DNA of 64,000 nt from Diphasiastrum complanatum (lineage: Eukaryota > Streptophyta > Lycopodiopsida > Lycopodiales > Lycopodiaceae), in NCBI GenBank assembly GCA_029204225.1, contig CM055107.1, forward strand, positions 1,300,128 to 1,364,127. The letters run 5' to 3'. Under the pieces are notes generated by a model. That model was not told where the DNA came from and did no database searches. It saw nothing but the letters and a program-made list of their open reading frames with translations. Position 1 is the stretch's first letter; the number at the start of each line of letters is the position of its first letter. This document shows, one piece after another, positions 11,117 to 20,640 of the stretch. The position numbers and the translations under genes are program-made.

Positions 11117-11127
11117 GGGGGGAAGAA
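11117..11127 (+). other. Polypurine tract (GGGGGGAAGAA)
   Basis: An all-purine run directly before an LTR start (TGTCATGCCC), downstream of the integrase stop. Confidence 0.75.
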
Positions 11128-12267
11128 TGTCATGCCCATGATTGATCTCATATTGTTTAGCCAGTTAGAGGTCAGTAGGCCTACCTTGACCCATAGGTCA
11201 ATTTTGATTATGAGGGGTTTGGGGCCCTCATGTGCATCTGGTCATAATTAATGGTTGGAGGCCTAAACTCATGATGGTGGATTTTTATGGGTCTATCAAT
11301 GAGTCATTGGGAAACTAGATTATGTGGTTTAGATGGGATGCATAGGTGTCCATTGAGGTGTCACAATGCACTACTAGTGGTGCATGGGCCTTGGGAGGGT
11401 ATAAGTATATCCATTGGGCTCTCATTAGTGTATGCTTGATTGTGGTGCTAGTAGCTACATGGTATGACTCCTCTATCTCTTGCGAGTGATTGATCCATAC
11501 CATGGGGCTAGATCCGTCCACCATCTGATTCCCTTGTGTTGCGGCTTGCTTGGCTAGTGCATCCTTGGTTGGGCTTTTATATTTGCTCCCAGCACCGTCG
11601 ATGCCACTACAACCAGAATCTAGTCGATGCTAAGTTCATGTGGCTCAATCGATGTGCAATCACCTCACATGGTCTAGACATGATTAAAAGAAGCATGGGG
11701 ATTAATAAATTCTAGAGAGAGGAAAGTGTGCTTTGGTCTAAGCACTTGTTGTGGGTGGAGGTGGCGATTCCCACCATAACTATAGGGGGATGCAAGTTGC
11801 AACTCATGGAGAGCTCCAACCAAGTATTAGCTTCCCTTACTGAAATGTTGTCATGGCGCCTTGGCATGCCAGGGCCCTAGAGAGTAGGGTCGGCGGTCAC
11901 ACACTTGAAACCTTCTCAAATTTATTAATAAAGTGATTTTTTTTTCAAACTGACTCTGATTACCTTCTGGAGTTTAGTGTTTGATAAAAGCGCAGTTGTA
12001 AGGCCAGGGTCGTATTCCATAACGCCAACGGTATGTCGTCGGGGCCATTCGGTCCAGGATGCCCGCGATATATTTTCGAGACCATTCAGTCTAGAAACTG
12101 GTTATTGTCATATCAGTCACAACTTGTGGTTCTGATTGTTCCTTGCATGAATGTGACATGGTTAAGCTCTTGGGGAATGAGCTATGTTGGTGAGTTTGGA
12201 TGACAAGTGTTGAAAGTTGAAAAGCTAACTCGTGATTCTTTGCTCCCCTTGGGATGCCTGCGTTACA
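11128..12267 (+). repeat. Gypsy LTR, 1140 bp, flanked by PPT and PBS
   Basis: Starts TGTCATGCCCATG right after the polypurine tract and ends GCCTGCGTTACA. It is followed by a sequence like a tRNA-Met primer site. The terminal TG...CA is intact. An LTR with a PPT on the left and a PBS on the right is shared by two internal regions, as in tandem or recombined elements. Confidence 0.65.
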
Positions 12268-12269
12268 TG

Positions 12270-12282
12270 TGATATCAGAACC
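12270..12282 (+). other. Primer-binding-site-like sequence (tRNA-Met type)
   Basis: TGATATCAGAACC resembles the TGGTATCAGAGCC primer site used with initiator tRNA-Met. It lies two bases after the LTR end. Two mismatches make it degenerate. Confidence 0.55.
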
Positions 12283-12489
12283 GACTGGTCGGTCAAGTAT
12301 GCGGGTCTCACAGGAATGGCCACTATTTGGGATTCGTTAGGACAACATTGTGCAAGCTATTGCCTATAATGCTTAAGCATGGGTGTGTCTAGGGGTGGTC
12401 AATTGAACGAGGGACTTGATGCGACAAGGTGCTGCTCTAGGGATATAAGCACGGGCTTCTTCAAATATTTTTGATCTAGCACATAGTTG

Positions 12490-12736
12490 AGGGTCGTATC
12501 TCGGGACGCCACCAGTGGTATGTCTTCGGGACCATTCGGTCCAGAAACTGGTTATCGTCATATTTGTCGCGGCTTGTGGTTCTGAGTGTTCCTTGCTGAA
12601 TGTAAACTGGTTAAGCTCTTGGGAACAAGCTCTGTTGGCAACTTGTCTGTTGAGTGGGTTCGAACGACAAGTGTTTAAAGCCTGGAAGCTAAGTTGTGGT
12701 TCCCGTCTCCCTTGGGATGCCAGCGCTACGGGGGGG
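12490..12736 (+). repeat. Second partial copy of the 11128-12267 LTR
   Basis: This segment repeats the LTR's last 250 bp in the same orientation. Shared words include GGGTCGTAT, CCATTCGGTCCAG, AACTGGTTAT, TTGTGGTTCTGA and CTTGGGATGCC. Only about 220 bp of internal sequence separates the two copies, so most of an element has been deleted between them. Confidence 0.7.
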
Positions 12737-12939
12737 AGAGAGACTGCATACTCCCGTTGTGGTCCCACCTTAATCACAACCACATGTTTTTTATTTTTAA
12801 ATTTTAAAAAAATTATTTTTAATTCACAGAAATCGGCCCGAAGATTCTGCCCAGGTTTGTGTGATTGACACGTGTTTCTTTATCCCATAAGTATTATGTA
12901 GTTGTTACAAGTTTCATATATCTATATATATATATATAC

Positions 12940-13090
12940 CCTGGCTGCCCGCTGCCCGCGCCGCCTGCCAAAAACTCCCGCGCCCCAAATTTGGCTGGCA
13001 CCCGAGCACCGGCCGCGCGTCACGCGCTGGGGGCACGCATTGGGAGGCACCGAGGCAAAACCCCTTCCACGCGCGGCCCGGGGGGCTTTG
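12940..13090. other. GC-rich island upstream of the snoRNA cluster
   Basis: A sharply GC-rich stretch (CCGCGC, GGCGCG words) follows a TATATATATATATA run at 12922-12939. No coding match. It may be the core of a promoter or part of a GC-rich repeat like that at 36380-36645. Confidence 0.4.
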
Positions 13091-13114
13091 CATATTCAAA
13101 GCAATGCCCATTTT

Positions 13115-13120
13115 GGCCCA
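13115..13120. promoter_or_regulatory. Site II element (GGCCCA)
   Basis: GGCCCA is the complement of TGGGCC, the site II motif found with telo-boxes upstream of plant ribosomal-protein and snoRNA genes. It lies 76 bp before the telo-box. Confidence 0.45.
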
Positions 13121-13190
13121 GCTCCACCACAGCCACACGTTTAACAAAAACAAAAATCCAGGTGGGGTGGGGGGTTGTTCTTTTAAGGAT

Positions 13191-13199
13191 TAGGGTTTT
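13191..13199. promoter_or_regulatory. Telo-box (TTAGGGTTT)
   Basis: An exact telo-box (complement AAACCCTAA). Combined with the site II element it is a known promoter signature of plant snoRNA and ribosome-biogenesis genes, which fits the snoRNAs that start 420 bp downstream. Regulation is inferred. Confidence 0.55.
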
Positions 13200-13226
13200 T
13201 GCGTGATAGTCTTGACGGCTTGCGTA

Positions 13227-13265
13227 ATGGCGACGGCGATGCGACCTATCTTCGCGCTATTTTAA
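13227..13265 (+). CDS. Possible short leader ORF, 12 codons
   Basis: ATGGCGACGGCG opens a 12-codon frame ending TTTTAA, just after the telo-box. It lies in the presumed 5' part of the snoRNA transcript. There is nothing to show it is translated. Confidence 0.15.
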   Translation: MATAMRPIFALF

Positions 13266-13277
13266 GCAGACAGCCTT

Positions 13278-13360
13278 ACCTCGCGTAAAAGCAGGGATAT
13301 TATTACTTACCTCGTGTTAAAGCAGGCTGGCCGCTGGCCTCGTCTTAAAGCAGGCTGGCA
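13278..13360. repeat. Degenerate 28-bp tandem units (CCTCGYGTTAAAGCAGG)
   Basis: Three or four copies of a unit reading CCTCGYGTTAAAGCAGGCTGG occur between the promoter motifs and the first snoRNA. No function is visible. Confidence 0.6.
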
Positions 13361-13615
13361 GTAAGGATGCGCTCTAGGATCCATGGTTGTGTCTTGTGTC
13401 TCTCTTTGCTTCTGATTCTTGTTCTGTTCTCTGATCCTCTTGTGTTTCACTTGATTTTCTTAAAGCTCTGTGTAATCTTTGATGTGGGCTTCTTTGCCCT
13501 GGTTTTAAGGCTGTTTAGCTTTCAACGCTGATCCCCTGAAAATGGGAATTATGTTGTAATCTTCTTTTTCTCATGGAAAACATTCAATGCGATTTGTGGG
13601 CGATTTATGTATCCG

Positions 13616-13698
13616 GGGATGATGATTCGATTAGATGTCTGAGGATCTTTCACCTCTGATTACAGACCTGCGAGGCATAATCCATTCGTTTCTGACCC
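13616..13698 (+). ncRNA. C/D box snoRNA with two 25S rRNA guides
   Basis: Box C (ATGATGA) is at 13619-13625, box D' (CTGA) at 13639-13642 and box D (CTGA) at 13692-13695. A short GGG/CCC stem closes the ends. The element before D' (ATTAGATG) is complementary to CAUCUAAU of 25S rRNA. The element before D (TAATCCATTC) is complementary to GAAUGGAUUA. Both targets lie within about 30 nt of each other in the conserved segment around GUCAUCUAAUUAGUGACGCG, which is hard to explain by chance. By the fifth-nucleotide rule the D' guide selects the C of CAUCU, the site served by snR76 in yeast (C2197). The D guide would select the G of AUGAAUGG. Such RNAs direct 2'-O-methylation in the nucleolus with fibrillarin. 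The rRNA sequence is from memory. Confidence 0.78.
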
Positions 13699-13924
13699 AT
13701 CTTACTAATCTGGCTGTCATGGTTGTGTTTAGCACATCTTATCACAACCAATAACTGCGGCGATTAGATGTATATGAAGTTTGATCTGGCACCGTATGCT
13801 TGTTTTACACCTTATTTAAGGTTGTGCGAACAGATTTTTTGCGTAGCACAACCGGACTCATTCATTCTTGCTGTGCTCTTAAACAGTGGTTTTGTTCTCA
13901 ACTTCTTGCATAAATTGCGACTAA

Positions 13925-13985
13925 GTGATGATGATTAAGTGCAACAAGATGATAGGGTTATCCTTGACTATTATTAACTCTCTGA
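13925..13985 (+). ncRNA. Possible C/D box snoRNA, unassigned
   Basis: GTGATGA (13925-13931) could be box C, GATGATA (13948-13954) box C', and CTGA (13982-13985) box D. The closing stem is poor and the guide (TTATTAACTCT) has no rRNA match I recognise. It lies between two better-supported snoRNAs in the same orientation. Confidence 0.3.
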
Positions 13986-14012
13986 TGATCACCTTCCTTC
14001 TGTATATTGCCA

Positions 14013-14098
14013 AGGGAGTTGATGATAACGTTGGTCCGTGTTTCTGAGTGGCTATACGTCACACAACATGAGGACCTGATTTATTCTTTCTGATCCCT
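14013..14098 (+). ncRNA. C/D box snoRNA targeting 25S rRNA
   Basis: The ends form a five-pair stem (AGGGA at 14013-14017 with TCCCT at 14094-14098). Box C is TTGATGATA (14019-14027), D' is CTGA at 14044-14047, and D is CTGA at 14090-14093, immediately before the stem. The 13 nt next to D' (TTGGTCCGTGTTT, 14031-14043) are an exact complement of AAACACGGACCAA in the conserved 25S rRNA segment UUGAAACACGGACCAAGG. The fifth position points to the A in AAACACGG as the methylated nucleotide. The guide before D has no match I know. The stem, boxes and long guide together make a convincing snoRNA. The rRNA target is recalled, not aligned. Confidence 0.78.
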
Positions 14099-14104
14099 GC
14101 TGAA

Positions 14105-14172
14105 GCAAGACAGATGATAATATTTGATTCTTAGGTCTGTATATTTTTGCTTTTTCTGACATGAGCTCTTGC
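14105..14172 (+). ncRNA. Weak C/D box snoRNA candidate
   Basis: GCAAGA (14105-14110) can pair with TCTTGC (14167-14172) around a box-C-like GATGATA and a CTGA at 14156-14159. The box-to-stem distances are uneven and no guide match was recognised. Confidence 0.22.
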
Positions 14173-14639
14173 GAGAAGAGGACCTCGGTCTTAACCGCCT
14201 TGGAAGTGATGCGAAGTGACATTTTTTAATCTGATTTTTCATAACTTCCTGGTGCACTTTAGCTAGCTTTTCTGTCGACTTCACGGGCTTTGCACAATCA
14301 GATCTGAGTCAGCAAGCTATCCCCTGGTTTTTAGCTTTGAAATTCTTTTTTCTAGTCCTCTGAATATCATTATGAGTTATTGATTTTAGCATGATTTTTT
14401 CAGGTCTGAGTCAATCTATATTATTTGTTTTGTCTCATGTAAAATGTGCCCTAGCAGTGTTTTCGTTTTTCTGAAGTCAATAGCTCCTTTGTCAAGATTT
14501 CTGCCTTTTGGTTCTGTTTGACAATTACAGAATATGACTTCTCGCATCAAACTAGTCAGTGAGTGCCTGGGAAACCTCAAACCTCCTTCCAAGTTTCCCT
14601 TCAATCATCCTAAGTTGTTCAATGGATGTCTGACTTTTG

Positions 14640-15410
14640 AAAAGCAATGCCTTTGAAAACCTTCAACTAAAAACTGTTACATTTAAAAATCCTACAGCTA
14701 TCAAAGATTGCCATATTGTGGCGATTATAATTTTCAAAGATCATTAGCATCCAACTATTTTTCTTGGGCATCAACCTAACTCGTTTCAACAATTATTTTC
14801 ATGGTTCAATGAGTGTCTTATAAGGTTAGAAATTAGCCTCGTATCAATAGGTTAAAAAATGTAACTCATATTACAAATCATGCAAAAGCTTGAGCACCTA
14901 CAAGGTAGAACTTTTCCATTTCAAAATTTTAGGTGGTTTCTTGAAGTATTATAATGATTTACATGCGTACTTTATATTCAAAAGCCCACATTTTAGAATC
15001 ATACATATATTTTACTAAACATTGAATTTCCTACAAAATCAAAATTTTATCATTTTTTAAGAAGTCTACATCTCACATTCTATCTTTGAAATCGATTTTT
15101 GAGAAAATTTGTCAGTTCCATTCTTAGCTATGCTGATTTAATTGAGCATTGAAATTAATCGAGTCATACATCTAGCTACAAATAATCAATATAAGGGACA
15201 AGCATTAGAGATTGACACTAACTTGCAAAACAAAAGTTTCCTAGGGCCTATATTTATATATGGCTTATTTGTACTATTTTATGTCTAAAGTCTAAACATC
15301 ATATAAAATTTTTTAAGATTATTAATCTCTAGAGTTTTGGTGACTAGGCAAATTCTTTCAGCCTACTTGCTTACTTATTTTTTCTCGTTGTTGCCACTTG
15401 CTCCCTTCAT
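14640..15410. other. No gene recognised
   Basis: AT-rich sequence with no open frame of note, no terminal repeats and no snoRNA boxes that pair convincingly. The downstream end of the snoRNA transcript is not defined. Confidence 0.5.
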
Positions 15411-15414
15411 GATT

Positions 15415-16153
15415 TCCTTTCCAAAATCTTTCGCCGCTTTTTTTGGGTAGGGAAGCGACCTCTTCTTTCTTGGTCGGTTTGTATTGTCCCTATGATGGAT
15501 GGCAGTCTGGGTATTCCGGACCCTGCCCTCAAAAATCTCTCTTTGGTGCTTCAGCGCTCTCATCTCTCTTGCATTCTACTTAGTGTTGGCACGTGATCTT
15601 GCTCTCTTTTATTGCCTCCTTGGTTGCAGTTCCTCCTTTGCTCCAACCTCCGCTTGTCCTGGCCAAGCTCCTTTCTTTTGGCTGTCCCTTTCGTTTCAAA
15701 AGCCCTTTCATCCTCAAGAACCTTGCTCGGTTGTTTTCTCACTTTCGCTCCCTTTTCTCTTGGGCCGATGCCTCTTTTCTTTTGCCTGATGAGCCTATTT
15801 GGACCTCCTCGCTCTTGCCCTCGAACGCTTACTCCCTTTTCTCCTCCCACCCTCGCCTCTGCCCGTCTCTGGCCTCCAAGGGCCTCATTATTGTCGAACA
15901 TATTGTTCAAATCCTTCTTTGCCAGCTAATGCCTTCTGTCGTTCTTTCTTCAAGTGAGCATTCTCTCCTCTTTCTAGCTTCCTCAGTTGCAATCCCTTCG
16001 CATGTTTCCCCTCTTCCATCTGTGGACCTTGAAGGCCAGGAGCCTCCCTTAGATCATTCTCTTCTTAGTTCTGATTCCTTGCAGTGTTGGGATAAACCCT
16101 CTTTTTTTTTTGATTTTTTTAACTCCCTCTATCCTACCAATGGTTTAGTCTAA
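15415..16153 (+). pseudogene. LINE reverse transcriptase, C-terminal region
   Basis: The frame running through 15440-15590 reads FFWVGKRPLLSW and then DGSLGIPDPALKNLSLVLQ. This is the post-catalytic region of plant L1-type RTs (F.WGG....SW...P...GGLGI.D....N.AL). A stop at about 15591 breaks the frame. An adjacent frame continues to 16153 with an unusually C/T-rich, leucine- and serine-rich sequence. The catalytic RT core and the endonuclease are missing. Frameshifts and stops show it is dead. Confidence 0.6.
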
Positions 16154-16289
16154 AATGGCTTTGGAAATATCATAACTTGTAATGCATGTGAAAATAAACA
16201 AGCGTTTAAGCGCACACATGTATTGCTTTACCCTTAAGACACGATTAGTATTTAAAATGTATAAAACAGAGTGATAGTTGGCGGGCTCT

Positions 16290-16923
16290 TGGAAAGCATG
16301 GATATGCTCAAGGGTTACGAGAACGGTGCATTATCTTCGTTTCACACGAAAGGTTCAGGTATCGGTTTGGCATGGATTTTCTCCACACGTGCTGGATGCA
16401 GCTTAGAGAGAGATTATGGTGATTGTGTACTTGATCCATGATGGATCCATTGTGAACATCAGCAGGTACTGGATCCACTACTGGTTCTTTTTGCTTCTGT
16501 GCTCTGGTGACCACCATCAAGGGTGCACTTGGTTTAATCTGAGCTACTGGTCTTTGCTTGATTGTTATCAAATTTACAGGAGCTGTAGCTGGTGGTGGCT
16601 TCGGTCTTGCTGGACAGTCTTTATATCAAGGGTGCACTTGGTTTATTTTGAGCTACTGGTCTTTGCTTGATTGTTATTAAATTTACAGGAGCTGTAGTTG
16701 GTGGTGGCTTCGGTCTTGCTGGACAGTCTTTATAGCAATGCCCATAACCACAGTCACGACATAATGGTACAAATTTCCCTTTATTTGGATGCAATAGTGG
16801 TGGATGTCGTAGTAGTCTACCCTGTTGTATAAGGCAACATACTGATATTTGGCTCCTCATCTGAATCTTCATCCTCCTCCCGAATTGCATCGTCCATAGC
16901 ATTTTGCAAGAGTGCATACTCAT
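16290..16923 (-). pseudogene. Gypsy gag C-terminus with zinc knuckle, copy 2
   Basis: Minus-strand frames here contain CRDCGYGHCYKDC, a compact CCHC-like knuckle, then a proline-rich stretch and VTRAQKQKEP. The latter has a counterpart (VTRAQKMKE) in copy 3. A 109-bp tandem duplication (16516-16733) shifts the frame between the knuckle and the TRAQK segment. Confidence 0.65.
16516..16733. repeat. 109-bp tandem duplication in gag
   Basis: Two adjacent copies start at 16516 and 16625 (both ATCAAGGGTGCACTTGGTTT) and differ at about five positions. The period is not a multiple of three, so it disrupts gag. Confidence 0.9.
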
Positions 16924-17422
16924 TATGGCGTTTCAACTCACGTCTGATCCGTTTAGGTAGACCTGACAAAAACCACATAATCATGGCATTTTCGTTAATC
17001 AGCTGAGGTTTGCATTCAGATCTAAGACGTTTCATCCGTTCAATGTAATCTCGAACCATTTCTCGCTTTTCCATCTTAATTTTACTTAAAAGTAGAAAAG
17101 GGTCTTCCATAAACTTTCGCGGTTTGAACCGTGTGATAAGGGCTCGCTTAACAACCTCCCAATTTGTACGCTCAGTTTTGTCTTGATTATAGTACCAATC
17201 TTGTGTTGCGCCTGTTAAGGCCATAGGAAACAACTTAAGTTTATCTTGAGGATAAATCTCACCATAGACTTCACAGGATTCAGCATAGATCTGAAGAAAT
17301 CTAACTGGATCTGTTAATCCATTATATTTGGGTAGATCCAAACGGGGTGCTCTTCTAACAATAATTGGATTGACTTCCTGTGGAGCACCTCCAGGAGCAA
17401 CTCCAGGGGCAGCCATCTTCAC
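16817..17422 (-). CDS. Ty3/gypsy gag, copy 2 (open)
   Basis: A 201-codon frame from ATG 17422. The core gag (capsid-like) domain spans roughly residues 25-175: RAPRLDLPKYNG, FLQIYAESCEVYG, FPMALTGATQDWYY, ALITRFKPRKF and IMWFLSGLPKRIRREL. An acidic end (REEDEDSDEEP) follows. It would package element RNA in virus-like particles. The frame is intact up to the acidic linker, but the knuckle lies in another frame, so the full protein is probably not made. Copies 1 and 3 share the same core with stops. Confidence 0.75.
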   Translation of the reverse strand: MKMAAPGVAPGGAPQEVNPIIVRRAPRLDLPKYNGLTDPVRFLQIYAESCEVYGEIYPQDKLKLFPMALTGATQDWYYNQDKTERTNWEVVKRALITRFKPRKFMEDPFLLLSKIKMEKREMVRDYIERMKRLRSECKPQLINENAMIMWFLSGLPKRIRRELKRHNEYALLQNAMDDAIREEDEDSDEEPNISMLPYTTG

Positions 17423-17429
17423 AAATTTA

Positions 17430-18518
17430 GATTCTAGATTTTTTAATTACAACTATCTCAGATCAGATATACTATTCCATTTTTCAAAAATTTGATTCTA
17501 TATCATGAAAAAGTTTTCGAGATTCGATCAATTGATACTTCTCAAAAAATGATAAATCTCTCAGAATCCAATTCAAAATATATCAGATTTGATCCAAATT
17601 TTGACAGAGACTTAATCTGGAAAATCAGAAACTTAAAATAGGTCTGGCGAAGGTTCACTAGGCGAAGATTGGCTCGGCGAAGGTTCAATAGTGCTATTTT
17701 AGGCAAAAAAAACTCTCTGAACATTTTTTTTTTGATGATTTATTGGGAAATAACCTTCGTCGACCTCTCAGGTGAAAGATCTGACACAAATACAACTATG
17801 GAAAAACGGGCGAAGGTTTTTGACACAAGAAAATACAGTTTTTGATGGTTGGCGAGGGTAAAATTCAAGATTTTCTATGATCTGATCAAGAAGAATCTTC
17901 GCCGAACTCAAAAATAGTATTTTACTATAAATCGAATGTTCTGGAAACTCGGCGAAGGTTTTGGTGAAGGATCAAGAGTAATACTGGTATTTTTGCAAAA
18001 AAGTGACTTTTTTGGCAAAAATATGACAATATGACAACTGATCCTCTGAAACCCTTTCTATTTTTGGTATTATTCTTTGCCGACCTGGCATTAGATAGAT
18101 CTGAATCACACATGTGCACAATGAATCGGGCGAAGGTTCTTTTTTTGTATTTTTAGGGTTTTGATGATTTTTTGGTGTTTTTTGGCAATTTTTTTTTATG
18201 TTTTTGAAAATCTGATGGGAATCTTCGCCCTTCAAACTGAAGGTTCTATGATCAAAACCAAAATTGTCTGCAACTCGGCGAAGGTTTCTTGAAAGAGGGT
18301 AAAAAGTTCTAAGCTTTGATGACGCTTTTTGCCTCTTTTTGACCAAATCTGACAGATTTGACCGATTTTTGTCATTTTCTCTAATATCTCAGATCCAAAT
18401 GGATCTTAAAATTGGTGATCTGAATAGCTTTTTCTGTTTTAACAATCAGATTAGATTTCAAACAAGCAAATCCACTCAAATCTAACAATCATGCTGCAAA
18501 CTGAAAAATTGGCGTAGC
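17430..18518 (-). other. Gypsy leader with GGCGAAGGTT repeats, copy 2
   Basis: Non-coding and AT-rich, but punctuated by about ten GGCGAAGGTT words and complements (AATCTTCGCC), for example at 17643, 17812, 17951, 18129 and 18277. The equivalent leader in copies 1 and 3 uses GCGAGRGTT. Confidence 0.6.
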
Positions 18519-18536
18519 TCCCCGGCAACGGCACCA
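18519..18536 (-). other. Primer-binding site for tRNA-Asp
   Basis: The minus strand reads TGGTGCCGTTGCCGGGGA, one mismatch from the complement of the plant tRNA-Asp 3' end. It is 4 nt from the LTR end. Confidence 0.8.
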
Positions 18537-18540
18537 AAAT

Positions 18541-19290
18541 TGTAGTGGGTTTCTTTCCTTGCCTAACCTGAATCCAAGATCTAATCAATCTAGCATCATA
18601 GAGATGGAGTTAGTTGTCACGCTAGGTTCGTTCCCATGAGAGCGATAGTTTAGTTCATATTTCAGCATGAATGGAAGATCTAAATCTAACTCTACATCCA
18701 TTAACCCTACTTATTAACACTAAGATACATTAACACTACGATCCACAACAAAGATAGCTTACTCTTTCTATCTCTCTCTTTCTCTCTCATAAAAAGTATA
18801 ATAACACTCAATCCCAATAACATTCAAATCCAATAATTAGCAAAATCCAAAGAAAGCATGAGAGATGGAGAAGGGAAGAAGAAGAGCAAGGACATTCATC
18901 AATCCATTTCTGAAGAGAACCAATCTGCTTTATTGAAATGAGGATATGAACATGAGGAGCAACTCGAGTTGGTCCCTTCTTATAGTAGAGAGGAGGATCC
19001 TGGCCTCTGAATCCTATTGGTCCAGTCTTGCCTCTCTTTTTATTCAAATTTAAAAAAGTGTGAGAACCATCAAAATTGGAGGAAAACCCAACTTTATTCA
19101 CTAACTTGACATTTAGGCCCTGCCACATTAAAAGTCCTGCAAGAAGGCCTAAAGTTCTTTTATTGACTTTTAACTAATCAATCAAATAACTATGTGATCG
19201 TCGGGTTGGACTTACACACGCAGGGTGCCAAATCCCTCTCACTTATTAACTAGGGTTAGGCTTGTCTTGGGATCCGCAAACCCTCCAACA
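18541..19290 (-). repeat. Gypsy 5' LTR, 750 bp, intact ends
   Basis: On the minus strand it starts TGTTGGAGGGTTTGCGG and ends GAAACCCACTACA, so the TG...CA ends are intact. The position next to the tRNA-Asp primer site fixes it as the 5' LTR. Flanking TTGAT (19291-19295) is the presumed left half of the target duplication; the partner is lost. Confidence 0.8.
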
Positions 19291-20215
19291 TTGATTTTAG
19301 ACCTGGTTTCATTGGTGTAATCAGATTATATCTGACTAACATGTTGTAGATGTACCTTTGTTGTGTAATGTAGACTAACTTTTGTTTTTCAGTCTCTGTG
19401 GATTTGTATACCAAAGTAGAAATGAGCTTCGCCCAGATCGGTCATGTCGAATTCGAAAGATAGCATTGTCTTGGCCTCTTTTATCAGATCGGTACTGTTG
19501 ATGAAAAACAATGTATCATCCACGTATAAAGTGATAATGATAAAAGATTGCTGCACTGCTTTGAAGTAAACATTTGAATCTAAAGAGCTAGGTGTGTAGC
19601 CGTGATCAATAAGGAAAGTATTGATCCTTTGAAACCATGTTCGAGCAGATTGCTTCAAGCCATAAAGTGCCTTATGGAGTTTACACACATGATTGTGTTT
19701 ACCCTCGATAATATAACCTTCGGGTTGCACCATGTAAATGTCTTCTTCGATAACTCCATTGAGATAGTCGTGCCTTTCTCCTGTTGATGCTTCCATCTAC
19801 ATTATACTTGACTTCGAAAATCCATTTGCAATCAACTACGTTTCTACTAGAAAGTAATTCGACAATTGTCCATGTCTGGTTCTTGATAAGAGAGGAATAC
19901 TCTTTATCCATAGCTTCTTTCCAGATATTTGAATCAGGCTGACTGAGTGCCTCTTGAACAGACGTCGGTTCCTGAACAAGGTAGGCTACAGACTCGTCAG
20001 TATATCGGTTAGGTAGTTTGTTTGTTCTTGAAGATCTTCTGGGTAATAGAGGAAGTTGATCATTTTCATCATACTGTAGTTGCTGAACTGCAACATCATC
20101 ATCTTTTGATTCGTCGTTGATTTGTTGTTCATCAAAAGTAGAAGAGCTTGGACCTTCGATGAGAATAGTCGACTGAGGAACTGAAAAGTTCAATATGTCA
20201 GGAGAATTGCATCAA
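19291..20215 (-). pseudogene. Ty1/copia reverse transcriptase, internally deleted
   Basis: The minus strand from 20193 gives a linker ending PLLPRRSSRTNKLPNRY, then the RT start EAMDKEYSSLIKNQTW and CKWIFEVKY. The reading then jumps, with a frameshift, from NRRKARL to YLNGVIEEDIYMVQPEGY. About 60-70 residues that normally lie between them, including the first catalytic aspartate block, are missing. The downstream part has ALYGLKQSARTWF, the YVDD catalytic box (TLYVDDTLF) and GEAHFYFGIQI. The fragment ends at the gypsy LTR (19290) on one side and at a non-coding repeat (20218) on the other. Confidence 0.85.
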
Positions 20216-20459
20216 TCGGAAGGTGGAGCTACTTCTTGTATTTTCTCAGTTTTTGTGAATTTCTCCTTGCATGTTACTTCCAGGTGGTGGAATTGATCTC
20301 CAAGTAGGTGGCTTCTCTGAATTTGGTGTACTTTTAGCCTAAAGATCATAATTATGGATTTCTTCCATAGATTTTGATGAAAATCAAAGGATTTTTTATG
20401 GTTTAGTGAATTTTTCACCTAGAATTGAAGTTTTTTGCTTGGAATTGATCATAGGTACT

Positions 20460-20640
20460 GATGTAGTACGTTTTCCAGATTATTCAAAATAATCACTTAG
20501 AGAATTCCTCTATTTCAAACTGGATAGTTCTACCTTTGCACACATACTGGATTTTTATTCAATAATCTATGCAACTGGTTGATTCCTCGAAAGTCTTATT
20601 CCTATCTTTTCTTCTTCCTCTTTTAAAAAGAAATTTCTGA
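20460..20640 (+). repeat. Inverted repeat arm, left
   Basis: Begins TTCCAGATTATTCAAAATAA and contains GATAGTTCTACCTTTGC. The reverse complement occurs at 22850-23010. Confidence 0.85.

Larger units (their letters stand above)
16270..19290 (-). mobile_element. Ty3/gypsy element, copy 2 (5' LTR to gag)
   Basis: The best-preserved 5' end of the family. On the minus strand the order is intact LTR, 4-nt spacer, tRNA-Asp primer site, 1.1-kb leader, an uninterrupted 201-codon gag frame, and a zinc knuckle. Pol and the 3' LTR are absent. The LTR end at 19290/19291 lies directly against a copia RT. Confidence 0.8.

Noticed and set aside
14202-14250. C/D snoRNA at GGAAGTGATGCG...ACTTCC
   Set aside because: Boxes C and D would be under 25 nt apart and box D is far from the stem.
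15560-15910. 116-codon minus-strand frame rich in Arg/Glu/Lys
   Set aside because: Antisense of the C/T-rich LINE tail; no motif.
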